NCBI GenBank assembly: GCA_001306305.2
Contig: CP155577.1
Location: 2,091,501 to 2,155,500 of the forward strand
Length of the DNA: 64,000 nucleotides
Direction of reading: 5' to 3'
Origin: Citromicrobium bathyomarinum
Lineage (GTDB): Bacteria; Pseudomonadota; Alphaproteobacteria; Sphingomonadales; Sphingomonadaceae
Positions 9,676 through 17,171 of the stretch are shown piece by piece; position 1 is the stretch's first letter, and every line of letters starts with the position of its first letter. The notes beneath the pieces are model-generated. The model was not told the DNA's origin, made no database searches, and saw nothing but the letters and a program-made list of their open reading frames with translations. The position numbers and the translations under genes are program-made.

Positions 9676-11060
9676 CAGCGCGCGCCTTCGGGATAGAGGA
9701 TCACCCGCAGCGTCTGGAGCAGGATCAGCAGGTCGAGAAAGGGGGTGTAGTTCTTCGCGTAGTAGAGATCATACTCCAGCTTGTGCCGTGCATCCTCGAT
9801 ACTCGCGCCGTAGGGGTAGTTGATCTGCGCCCACCCGGTGATCCCCGGCTTCACCATATGGCGTTCGGCATAGAAGGGCAGCTGGTCCTCCAGATCGCCG
9901 ACGAATTTCGGCACTTCCGGACGCGGGCCGACGAAGCTCATCTCGCCCTTCAGCACGCTCCAGGTCTGGGGCAGCTCGTCGATCCGGACCTTGCGAATGA
10001 AGCGGCCCAGGCGGGTTACTCGTGGATCGCCGACGGTGGCCCACTGCGCGCCATCCTTCTCCGCATCGGTGCGCATGCTGCGCAGCTTGAGCAGGACGAA
10101 GGGCCGCCCGTGGAGGCCGACCCTCTGTTGGCGAAAGAAGGCCGGGCCCTTGCTATCCAGCTTCACGAGGATGGCGAACAGGGCGATCACCGGCAGGGTG
10201 ATGGTCAGCACGATCAGGCTGGCGATGATATCCACGGTTCGCTTGGTGATGCTCGACCAGCGCCGCCCGGCGGAAAACCCGTCCGAAAAGATCAACCAGC
10301 TGGGATTGAGCGTGTCGAGATCGACGCGTCCCGTCTCGCGCTCGAGGAAGCTGGAGACCTCGTGCACCGGCACGCCTTTCGTGCGCACGCGGACCAGATC
10401 CGCCAGCGGCAGCGCATTGCGACGTTCTTCCAGCGCGAGCACCACCTCGGTCGCGCGGACACGTTCGACGAAAGCGCCCAGATCGCCCAGATCGTCGCGC
10501 CCTATGGCCTGTTCGAGAATACGATGGGGTTCGTTCATCGCGATGAAGGCCACGATCTTGAAACCGCTGTCGCCACACTCTTCGAGCGCCTTGAGCCGGG
10601 CGGCGCGGGTACCGGCGCCCATTACGACGACGCGCCGTTTGAGGTTCTCGCGGTTGACCGCATGGCTGAGTGCAATGCGGGTTAGGCCCATCATGACCTG
10701 GGCCAGGCCAAGGGCATAGAGCAGCGTAGAACGCCAGAATCCGACGGTCGGCAGCACGAAGTCGAGCACCGCCAGTGCTACCCCGGCGAGCGAAAGCGCG
10801 ACCAGCGAGCGGGCAAAGGCATAGCGCGGGCTGCGCAGCGCCTCGGGGCTGTAGAGCCCCAAGGCGATTAGCGACAGCGAGCAGATAATTGTAAAACCGA
10901 TGATCGGCGGAAGCCGCTCGGTCCACGGGCCAACCTCGATCCCGATCTGCATCGCGCGCAGGTGCCACGCGAGATCGCCTGCAAGCAGCAGCAAAACAAG
11001 GTCGCAGAAGCCGTAAAGCAACACGGCCTGCGGGATATAGTGCTTGAACAGCCTGATCAT
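9675..11060 (-). CDS. XrtA/PEP-CTERM-associated exopolysaccharide sugar transferase (TIGR03013-like)
   Basis: The 461-residue initiating glycosyltransferase has four or five N-terminal TM helices, a CoA-binding-like domain (VVVMGAGTRAARLKALEECG), another TM near residue 280 and a C-terminal bacterial sugar transferase domain (RVGLHGRPFVLLKLRSMRTD, RIDELPQTWSVLKGEMSFVG, KPGITGWAQINYPYG). It would load a sugar-1-phosphate onto undecaprenyl phosphate to begin exopolysaccharide synthesis. The opening RLFKHYIPQAVLLYGFCD is typical of the EpsB-like family beside prsK/prsR. It is the first gene of the operon; the exosortase itself is not in this window. Confidence 0.9.
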   Translation of the reverse strand: MIRLFKHYIPQAVLLYGFCDLVLLLLAGDLAWHLRAMQIGIEVGPWTERLPPIIGFTIICSLSLIALGLYSPEALRSPRYAFARSLVALSLAGVALAVLDFVLPTVGFWRSTLLYALGLAQVMMGLTRIALSHAVNRENLKRRVVVMGAGTRAARLKALEECGDSGFKIVAFIAMNEPHRILEQAIGRDDLGDLGAFVERVRATEVVLALEERRNALPLADLVRVRTKGVPVHEVSSFLERETGRVDLDTLNPSWLIFSDGFSAGRRWSSITKRTVDIIASLIVLTITLPVIALFAILVKLDSKGPAFFRQQRVGLHGRPFVLLKLRSMRTDAEKDGAQWATVGDPRVTRLGRFIRKVRIDELPQTWSVLKGEMSFVGPRPEVPKFVGDLEDQLPFYAERHMVKPGITGWAQINYPYGASIEDARHKLEYDLYYAKNYTPFLDLLILLQTLRVILYPEGAR

Positions 11061-11080
11061 CGCGCCCTGCCGGAACCCTT

Positions 11081-11100
11081 CTCCGCAACGTTCTGCGGAG
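11081..11100. promoter_or_regulatory. Palindrome in the epsB-prsK-prsR leader
   Basis: CTCCGCA at 11081-11087 and TGCGGAG at 11094-11100 form a perfect 7-bp inverted repeat with a 6-base centre, lying 21-40 bases before the operon's first ATG. It could be an operator or a leader hairpin. No sigma54 -24/-12 pair was recognised beside it. Confidence 0.4.
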
Positions 11101-11141
11101 GTTCGGCTTAGGGGCGAGTGATGAAATGTCGGTAAATTTTA

Positions 11142-11169
11142 CACCCTGCCGAAAACCTCCGGCAGGGTG
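11142..11169 (-). terminator. Hairpin terminator after small membrane protein gene
   Basis: A 10-bp perfect stem (11142-11151 with 11160-11169) and an 8-nt loop lie 7 bases after the stop of the gene at 11176. On the minus strand it is followed by TAAAATTT, a weak U-tract, so termination is likely but may be incomplete. Confidence 0.6.
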
Positions 11170-11175
11170 CTGCAA

Positions 11176-11466
11176 TCACTCGGACGGGGCGACCCGGTCC
11201 GCCGCGTTCTCGATCGCGTCGCCGGCTTGGTTGGCAGCGTCGCCCACCTGGTTAGCCGCGTTCTCGACCGCGTTGTCCTTCGCCACTTCGGCATTGCTCA
11301 TGTTGGAAAAAAGATAAATCGCCGCGACGACGGCGATGAGGGCCACGATCAGCAGCACGATCGTCGTGCCGCCGCTCTTGCTTCGCTCGCCATCGGTGAC
11401 GATAGTGTGCGTGGTGTGCGTGTGGCCGTCCTGATCGGTGTGTTCGGTAATGCGTTCTTCGGTCAT
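11176..11466 (-). CDS. Small single-TM protein with His-rich N-terminus
   Basis: The 96-residue protein is not assigned to a named family. It has a His/Thr-rich hydrophilic N-terminus (about residues 8-22), one strong TM helix (about 33-54, TTIVLLIVALIAVVAAIYLF) and an amphipathic Ala/Asn/Asp-rich tail with repeats of the AANQ-VGDA type. The start at 11466 is supported by AAGGGG about 9 bases upstream; the longer frame upstream is Arg/Pro-rich and unlike coding sequence. A candidate EcfG-type stress promoter precedes it. It is probably a stress-related inner-membrane protein; the function is unknown. Confidence 0.72.
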   Translation of the reverse strand: MTEERITEHTDQDGHTHTTHTIVTDGERSKSGGTTIVLLIVALIAVVAAIYLFSNMSNAEVAKDNAVENAANQVGDAANQAGDAIENAADRVAPSE

Positions 11467-11502
11467 GGCGAATGCGCCCCTTGCGGTTTTACTGACTTGC
11501 AC

Positions 11503-11527
11503 AAAGCGCAAGGAGCCTTGCGGTTCC
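11503..11527 (-). promoter_or_regulatory. Candidate EcfG (general stress sigma) promoter
   Basis: On the minus strand GGAAC (11527-11523) is followed after 16 bases by CTTT (11506-11503), one base off the alphaproteobacterial EcfG consensus GGAAC-N16/17-CGTT. It sits about 37 bases before the ATG at 11466. This is a motif match only. Confidence 0.38.
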
Positions 11528-11536
11528 GTGCAAGGG

Positions 11537-12859
11537 TCAGGCGACCGCCGTCTGGATTGGCCCGCGTAGCGAACGCGCGGGGCATTCGATCCGGCGGCAG
11601 GTGCGGCAGCCGGGGCCGATCGGCGTCGCATCATCTTCCTTCAGCGAGACACCGCGACCGATCGCGGTGGCATCGGCGAACTTCGCCTCCAGCCCCAGCA
11701 GCAGAACGTCGGTGCGCGGTTCGTCGGCATAGGGCGGCGCGGCGATATGCGCGACCAGCCAGTGTTCCGGTCCCAACGCACCGCTTTCCATCATGATCGC
11801 CTGCGAATGCCATTCGGCCCGCCGCTCCAGACCCAGACGCGGGCAGCCGGGCCGTCGGTCGAGCAGGCTGGTCCCACTCGCGCCCAGCAGCCGTTCGAAC
11901 AATTGCACCGATCCGTCGATCCGTCCGACGAAGAACGGCAGGCCGCGCTGGCCGACCCGCTGGAGCGTGGTGAAACGGCGAGCGACCTCGCCCACATCGG
12001 TGGCGAAACGGCGGGCAAGCACCTGCGGCTCGTAAGCGGTCGCCTCGCACGCGCGCAGGAACCGGCCATAAGGCATGACCAGCGCGCGCGCGTAATAGGC
12101 GCGCAGGTAGCGGGCGAAGGCATCGCGCCCCTCGCGGTGATCGAACGACGCGCCATCGGCGATGTCCGCGATCAGCTCGCGCTGCTCGAGTTCGGCGACC
12201 TGCTTGGCCATCTCGATATTGCGCGCCGCGGGGGAGAGCATTTCGGACAGCTGGACCTGCCGCGCATGCAGGTCGAGCCGCCGGTTCGCCTCGGGCAGCA
12301 CGGCGCGCGGGAGATATCGGATCGCGAGATCGTGCCGCTCGCGCAGGTGATCGGTGAGAGCTGCCCCGATATCCGCGCGGGCAAGGCGCAGCTCGTCGGC
12401 CAGATTCTCCGCCGCCTCGTCCAGATCGGCGAAGTGGTTGCGCCAGCGCTCGATCGCGCGCCACACCTCTTCCTCGAACGGGCGGGTTTGCGCGGCCGCC
12501 CTCCCCCGCTCGTCAAACAGGCGGGCGAAAGCAGCGGCGGCCTGTGGCGCGGCGGCGAGGAATTCGGTCACTTCCGCACGGTCGATCCCTAGATCTGCGA
12601 AGCGGTCGTCGCCCAGGCGGCGGGCGAGCCCGTCGACACCGCCGATTGAGCTGCTTTCCTGCAGGGAGCGTGGATCGTAGTCGAACTGGTCGACCAGCTC
12701 GAGCACCACGCGCGCGGTGACAGGGCGCTGGTTGCGCTCGATCAAATTGAGGTAGCTGGGCGAGATCGACAGACGCTGGGCCATGCTCGCCTGCGTCAGG
12801 CCTTCACGACGGCGAAGGCGCCGCAGCGCGGCACCGGCATAGAGGGAGGGTTCGCTCAT
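11537..12859 (-). CDS. XRE-family regulator of the RamB/ScfR type
   Basis: The 440-residue protein has an N-terminal HTH (about residues 10-65; LTQASMAQRLSISPSYLNLI), a long central helical region corresponding to the IrrE/M78-like part but without a visible HExxH zinc motif, and a C-terminal DUF2083-type domain with a CxxC-x4-C cluster (C418, C421, C426). Homologues control acetate and short-chain acyl-CoA metabolism, and RamB of Corynebacterium regulates aceA/aceB. Here the gene is divergent from isocitrate lyase across a 161-bp region, strongly suggesting control of the glyoxylate shunt. The cysteines may bind metal. Whether it represses or activates cannot be told. Confidence 0.85.
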   Translation of the reverse strand: MSEPSLYAGAALRRLRRREGLTQASMAQRLSISPSYLNLIERNQRPVTARVVLELVDQFDYDPRSLQESSSIGGVDGLARRLGDDRFADLGIDRAEVTEFLAAAPQAAAAFARLFDERGRAAAQTRPFEEEVWRAIERWRNHFADLDEAAENLADELRLARADIGAALTDHLRERHDLAIRYLPRAVLPEANRRLDLHARQVQLSEMLSPAARNIEMAKQVAELEQRELIADIADGASFDHREGRDAFARYLRAYYARALVMPYGRFLRACEATAYEPQVLARRFATDVGEVARRFTTLQRVGQRGLPFFVGRIDGSVQLFERLLGASGTSLLDRRPGCPRLGLERRAEWHSQAIMMESGALGPEHWLVAHIAAPPYADEPRTDVLLLGLEAKFADATAIGRGVSLKEDDATPIGPGCRTCRRIECPARSLRGPIQTAVA

Positions 12860-12876
12860 GGCTTTGGGCTAGCTTT

Positions 12877-12949
12877 CGTTTGTAAACATCTTCACAAGAA
12901 CACAAGCGCTCACTAGCGAATGAGGCATTTGAGACAAGATCGTTTGTAA
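12877..12949. promoter_or_regulatory. Paired TCGTTTGTAA repeats between regulator and aceA
   Basis: The 10-mer TCGTTTGTAA occurs at 12877-12886 and again at 12940-12949 in the same orientation. Their 63-bp offset equals about six helical turns. Each lies by an imperfect ACAA/TTGT inverted repeat (for example ACAAGATCGTTTGT). They are good candidates for the binding sites of the divergently encoded RamB/ScfR-type regulator. Confidence 0.5.
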
Positions 12950-13020
12950 TAAACTCTGTCGGGAAACCCGTGCGAGCCCTACGTAAGGGATCACAGAGAC
13001 CATTTCCTACGGAGTCCCCC

Positions 13021-14625
13021 ATGAGCAATTCGAACTACGCAAGCGAAACCGAGCACCTGAAGATCCGCATCGGCCAGGGCGGTGACGCCTGGGCCGCGAT
13101 CGATGCCGAGAGCGCTGCCCGCATGCGCCTGCAGAACCGCTTCCGCACCGGGCTCGACATCGCGAAGTACACCGCAAAGATCATGCGCGAAGACATGGAT
13201 GCTTACGACGCAGATCCGGCGAACTACACCCAGTCGCTGGGCGCGTGGCACGGCTTTATCGGCCAGCAGCAGATGATCGCGATCAAGAAGCACTTCGGCA
13301 GCACCAAGCGCCGCTACCTCTACCTGTCGGGCTGGATGGTCGCCGCGCTGCGCAGCGAATTCGGGCCCCTGCCCGACCAGTCGATGCACGAGAAAACCGC
13401 CGTGCCCGAGCTGATCGAGGAGATATACACCTTCCTCAAGCAGGCTGACTCTCGTGAGTTGGGCGGAATGTTCCGCGATTTGGATGCAGCGCGCGAAGCG
13501 GGCAACGCGACCGAAGCGAAGCGGCTGGAGAACGCGATCGACAACTACGAAACCCACGTCGTCCCGATCATCGCCGACATCGACGCGGGCTTCGGCAATG
13601 CCGAGGCGACCTACCTGCTCGCCAAGCAGATGATCGAGGCGGGCGCCTGCGCGCTCCAGATCGAAAACCAGGTGTCGGACGAGAAGCAGTGCGGCCACCA
13701 GGACGGCAAGGTCACCGTGCCGCATGAGGACTTCCTCCAGAAGATCCGCGCAATCCGTTACGCCTTCCTCGAACTGGGCGTCGAAGACGGGATCATCGTT
13801 GCGCGCACCGACAGTCTGGGCGCGGGCCTGACCAAGCAGATTGCTTACTCGACCGAGCCGGGCGATCTGGGCGACCAGTACAACAGCTTCCTCGATTGCG
13901 ACGAAGTCGATCCGTCCGACATCAAGAACGGTCAGGTCTTCATCAGCCGCGACGGCAAGCTGCTGGCGCCCAAGCGTCTGCCGAGCAACCTGTACCAGTT
14001 CCGCCCCGGCACGGGCGTCGACCGGGTCGTGCTCGACTGCATCACCTCGCTTCAGCACGGCGCCGACCTGTTGTGGATCGAAACCGAGAAGCCGCATGTC
14101 GAGCAGATCGCCGAGATGGTCGACAAGATTCGCGAGACGGTGCCCAATGCGAAGCTGGTCTACAACAACTCGCCCAGCTTCAACTGGACGCTCAACTTCC
14201 GCCAGCAAGTGTTTGATGCGTGGGAAGAAAGCGGCAAGGATGTCAGCGCCTATGATCGCGCCAAGCTGATGAGCGTGGACTATGACGGCACCGATCTGGC
14301 GATCGAGGCGGATGCGAAGATCCAGAGCTTCCAGGCCGATGGCGCGAAGCGTGCGGGTATCTTCCACCACCTCATCACGCTGCCGACCTATCACACGGCC
14401 GCGCTGAGCACGGACAACCTCGCCAAGCGCTATTTCGGGGAAGAGGCGATGCTGGGCTACGTCAAGAACGTCCAGCGCGAGGAAATCCGCCAGCAGATCG
14501 CCTGCGTGAAGCACCAGAACATGGCCGGTTCCGATATTGGGGACGACCACAAGGAGTACTTCGCAGGCGAGGCCGCGCTGAAGGCGGGCGGTAAGGACAA
14601 CACCATGAATCAGTTCGCCGCCTAG
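13021..14625 (+). CDS. aceA: Isocitrate lyase
   Basis: Isocitrate lyase cleaves isocitrate to glyoxylate and succinate, the first step of the glyoxylate shunt used for growth on acetate and fatty acids. The 534-residue protein belongs to the longer proteobacterial class (like the Pseudomonas enzyme). The catalytic loop reads KQCGH (K222-H226, catalytic C224), preceded by APIIADIDAGFGNAEATYLL-type metal-binding residues (D-I-D-A-G-F-G) and followed by SPSFNW. The start at 13021 is supported by GGAG about 7 bases upstream; the frame runs 17 codons further back without homology. Malate synthase is not in the window. Confidence 0.96.
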   Translation: MSNSNYASETEHLKIRIGQGGDAWAAIDAESAARMRLQNRFRTGLDIAKYTAKIMREDMDAYDADPANYTQSLGAWHGFIGQQQMIAIKKHFGSTKRRYLYLSGWMVAALRSEFGPLPDQSMHEKTAVPELIEEIYTFLKQADSRELGGMFRDLDAAREAGNATEAKRLENAIDNYETHVVPIIADIDAGFGNAEATYLLAKQMIEAGACALQIENQVSDEKQCGHQDGKVTVPHEDFLQKIRAIRYAFLELGVEDGIIVARTDSLGAGLTKQIAYSTEPGDLGDQYNSFLDCDEVDPSDIKNGQVFISRDGKLLAPKRLPSNLYQFRPGTGVDRVVLDCITSLQHGADLLWIETEKPHVEQIAEMVDKIRETVPNAKLVYNNSPSFNWTLNFRQQVFDAWEESGKDVSAYDRAKLMSVDYDGTDLAIEADAKIQSFQADGAKRAGIFHHLITLPTYHTAALSTDNLAKRYFGEEAMLGYVKNVQREEIRQQIACVKHQNMAGSDIGDDHKEYFAGEAALKAGGKDNTMNQFAA

Positions 14626-14646
14626 GCTGCCAAGCCTTGTCACCGG

Positions 14647-14677
14647 GTCGCTGGGGAGGCATTGCAGCCCCAGCGAC
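14647..14677 (+). terminator. Strong hairpin after aceA, no U-tract
   Basis: A perfect 10-bp stem (14647-14656 with 14668-14677) and an 11-nt loop lie 22 bases after the aceA stop and 31 bases before a small gene. There is no T-run, so it may be an mRNA-stabilising or partial-terminator hairpin that lowers expression of the downstream gene. Confidence 0.45.
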
Positions 14678-14707
14678 ACCCGAATTGCCGATGGAGCGGA
14701 TGCACTT

Positions 14708-14887
14708 ATGACCGACGAAACCCCCAAAGAGCCCGGCCGCGCTCGCGCTTTGCTCTCCACTGCAGACTTCCGCCTGCTGCGCGCCGCTCTTGCGAGCCAT
14801 GCACGGACAACGGAAGACCGCGAGGAACTGGCCAAGATCAACGCGCTGCACCACCGGCTTGGGACCTACGTTCCCGACGCCGAATAG
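14708..14887 (+). CDS. Small hypothetical protein downstream of aceA
   Basis: A 59-residue frame starts at ATG 14708 with GGAGCG about 10 bases upstream and ends in TAG. The product is hydrophilic and helical: after a Pro/Arg-rich start it reads STADFRLLRAALASHA and then EELAKINALHHRLGTY. There are no cysteines or membrane segments. Its position 82 bases after aceA on the same strand suggests cotranscription across the hairpin. I do not recognise the family; the good Shine-Dalgarno and codon usage support a real gene. Confidence 0.6.
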   Translation: MTDETPKEPGRARALLSTADFRLLRAALASHARTTEDREELAKINALHHRLGTYVPDAE

Positions 14888-15006
14888 GCAGCCGCACTGG
14901 CACCATCCGGGCGCGCGAGGTCACCATGGCCTCGCGCGCCCGCTTGCATTCGGGCGATGACCGGCTAGACCCCCGGCCACTTTACTAGCTGCAGATCGAG
15001 ACTAGC

Positions 15007-15654
15007 GTGGCCATTCCCCGTTTCGCCCCCGGCGTGCTGAAATTCCAGCGAGATGTATTCCCCGCGCGGAAGGATTTCTTCGAGAAACTGAGCCAGGGCC
15101 AGTCGCCCGAGGCGCTGTTCATCACCTGCTCGGATTCGCGAATCGAAACCGGGATGATGACGCAAACCGATCCGGGTGAGCTGTTCATCTGCCGCAACGC
15201 GGGCAATATCGTGCCCCCGCATACCAATCAGACCGGCGGGATGACCGCCAGCATCGAGTTCGCCAGCGCGGTGCTCGAAGTGCCGCACATCATCGTGTGC
15301 GGGCATACCGAATGCGGCGCGATGAAGAGCGCGATGCAGCTGCACGACGATTCCAACTCGCTCGACACCCTGCCTCACGTGCGCGAATGGTTGGGTTACA
15401 GCCGCGCCGCGGTCGATATTGCCGATGCGCTGGGCAACGGGAAGAGCGACAAGGACCGTATGCGGCTGCTGCTGGAGCAGAACGTGGTCCTGCAGTTGCA
15501 GCACCTGCGCACCCACCCGACCGTCGCCCTGCGGCTCGCCCAGGGCGAGCTGCAGCTGCATGGCTGGGTCTACGACATCGCGACCGGCATGGTCGACGTC
15601 TACGACGATGCGCAGAACCGCTTCGTCCCGATCGACGAACGCTACAGCCTGTAG
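15007..15654 (+). CDS. Beta-class carbonic anhydrase
   Basis: This 215-residue cytoplasmic zinc enzyme interconverts CO2 and bicarbonate. The zinc ligands and catalytic dyad are visible: C41-S-D43-S-R45 (ITCSDSRIETGMM), H100 and C103 (VCGHTECGAMK). RNAGNIVPP is also characteristic. The start is GTG at 15007; there is no ATG before the conserved N-terminus and no obvious strong Shine-Dalgarno. It is convergent with the M20 amidohydrolase, with only 3 bases between stops. Confidence 0.95.
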   Translation: MAIPRFAPGVLKFQRDVFPARKDFFEKLSQGQSPEALFITCSDSRIETGMMTQTDPGELFICRNAGNIVPPHTNQTGGMTASIEFASAVLEVPHIIVCGHTECGAMKSAMQLHDDSNSLDTLPHVREWLGYSRAAVDIADALGNGKSDKDRMRLLLEQNVVLQLQHLRTHPTVALRLAQGELQLHGWVYDIATGMVDVYDDAQNRFVPIDERYSL

Positions 15655-15657
15655 CGC

Positions 15658-17004
15658 TCAGCCGCCCTTGGCGGGCATCAGATCGATCGCGGCGGCGGCC
15701 AGCGCCTCCGCCCCGGTCTCGATCACCTTCTCGGCATCGGGCGCCCAGAACGGGCTGTGGAGCGACGGCAGCGTCGCCTCCCCGTTCTGCGCGGCCTGCC
15801 ATTCGTCCTCCGGCACCCCGCCGATCCAGAAGATCAGCGACTCGACGCCATCGGGGTCGGCCCTGCGGTACTGGCTGAAATCCTCGCCACCCATCACGCT
15901 GGGCACCTGCATCACCCGGTCTTCGCCGAAGCGGGTGCGGAAGCCGCTCATCACGGTTTCGGTGAACTCAGGATCGTTGAAGGTGGAGGGCGTGTAGGGA
16001 TCGGCCACGGTCACCACCGGCAGCTGATCCTCCGCAATACCCGCCGCAATCGCCTCACCGCGCGCGATCCGCGCGATCCCGTCGAGCAGCAGCTTGCGCG
16101 CTTCGTCGGTATAGCTGCGCACGGTAAGCTGCAGCTTCGCCTCGTCGGAGATGATGTTGTGCTTGGACCCGGCGCGGAAGCTGCCAACCGTAACCACGCC
16201 CGGCTCCAGCGGAGACAGCTCGCGGCTGACCAGCGTCTGGAGCTTCATCACGATCGAGCTCGCCAGCACGACCGGGTCCTTGGTCGATTGCGGATAGGCG
16301 CCGTGCCCGCCGACGCCCTTCACCGTGATATCCACGCTGTCGACATTGGCCAGCGCATAGCCCGGCGAATAGCCGATCGTCCCGGCGGGGAACTGCGCGG
16401 CATCGTGGAAAGCGATTGCGTAGTCGGGCTTGGGGAAGCGGGTGAACAGCCCGTCTTCCAGCATCGCCAGCGCGCCCTCGCCCACCTCTTCGGCGGGTTG
16501 CAGGATCATCACCAGCGTGCCGCTCCATTCGTCCTTATGGTCCACCAGCTGCTGCGCTGCGCCGATCCACGCGGTCATATGCGTGTCATGCCCGCAGGCG
16601 TGCATCACGCCGGTTTCCACGCCGGTCGCAGGGGTCGCCTTGACGGTGGAGGCGAACGGCAGCCCGGTCTGTTCGACCACCGGCAGGCCGTCCATGTCCG
16701 CGCGGATGAGCACGGTCGGCCCCTCGCCGTTCTCCATCACCGCAACCACACCGGTCTTGCCGACACCTTCGGTCACCTCAAAGCCCAGCTTGCGCATCCT
16801 TGCGGCGAGCTTGGCGGCGGTCTCGTCTTCCTCGAAGCTGAGTTCGGGATTGGCGTGGAGATCGCGGTACAGCTCCATCAGCTCGGGCATGTCTTCCTGC
16901 ACGCCCGCGCGCAGGCCACCATCCTGCGCGAAGGCGCCGGTGGAGCACAGCAGCGCGCCCGCCGCCATCAGTGCCGCGCGCGTCATCCGAACCTGCTTGT
17001 GCAT
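15658..17004 (-). CDS. Secreted M20-family amidohydrolase/peptidase
   Basis: The 448-residue protein is a metal-dependent amidohydrolase of the HipO/IAA-amino acid hydrolase type. After a signal peptide (HKQVRMTRAALMAAGALL, cleavage after AFA) come the M20 metal and catalytic motifs RADMDGLPV, HACGHDTHM, QPAEEVGEGA and the C-terminal GGEDFSQY. It probably removes acyl or aminoacyl groups from amides in the periplasm. The start at 17004 is chosen for GGGGAG about 9 bases upstream and because it gives a normal signal peptide; the frame is open 15 codons further. A 29-bp repeated element lies 27 bases upstream of the start. Confidence 0.92.
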   Translation of the reverse strand: MHKQVRMTRAALMAAGALLCSTGAFAQDGGLRAGVQEDMPELMELYRDLHANPELSFEEDETAAKLAARMRKLGFEVTEGVGKTGVVAVMENGEGPTVLIRADMDGLPVVEQTGLPFASTVKATPATGVETGVMHACGHDTHMTAWIGAAQQLVDHKDEWSGTLVMILQPAEEVGEGALAMLEDGLFTRFPKPDYAIAFHDAAQFPAGTIGYSPGYALANVDSVDITVKGVGGHGAYPQSTKDPVVLASSIVMKLQTLVSRELSPLEPGVVTVGSFRAGSKHNIISDEAKLQLTVRSYTDEARKLLLDGIARIARGEAIAAGIAEDQLPVVTVADPYTPSTFNDPEFTETVMSGFRTRFGEDRVMQVPSVMGGEDFSQYRRADPDGVESLIFWIGGVPEDEWQAAQNGEATLPSLHSPFWAPDAEKVIETGAEALAAAAIDLMPAKGG

Positions 17005-17031
17005 ACCCTGTACTCCCCTTTGCCCCGATTT

Positions 17032-17060
17032 GCCTGACACACCTGACACACAGTCCAGGC
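17032..17060 (-). repeat. 29-bp repeated element, copy A
   Basis: On the minus strand this reads GCCTG, then a GT-rich core containing TGTGTCAGGTGTGTCAGG, ending CAGGC. The same 27-base core occurs at 56388-56416, where both outer bases have changed together (C...G instead of G...C), keeping the ends complementary. It lies in the 5' leader of the M20 amidohydrolase gene. Confidence 0.7.
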
Positions 17061-17171
17061 GTTCAATTCCATTCGATATGTCGCCGCCCGTTGATCGATC
17101 CGGTCGATGAAAGGCTGGCTGTGCGCAACGTCATAACCGATCCATCGCAGATTTGCAGGGGGTAGGAAATG

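Noticed and set aside
12991-14841. A 616-codon minus-strand frame opposite aceA
   Set aside because: It is antisense to a complete isocitrate lyase with its catalytic motif and has no recognisable domain.
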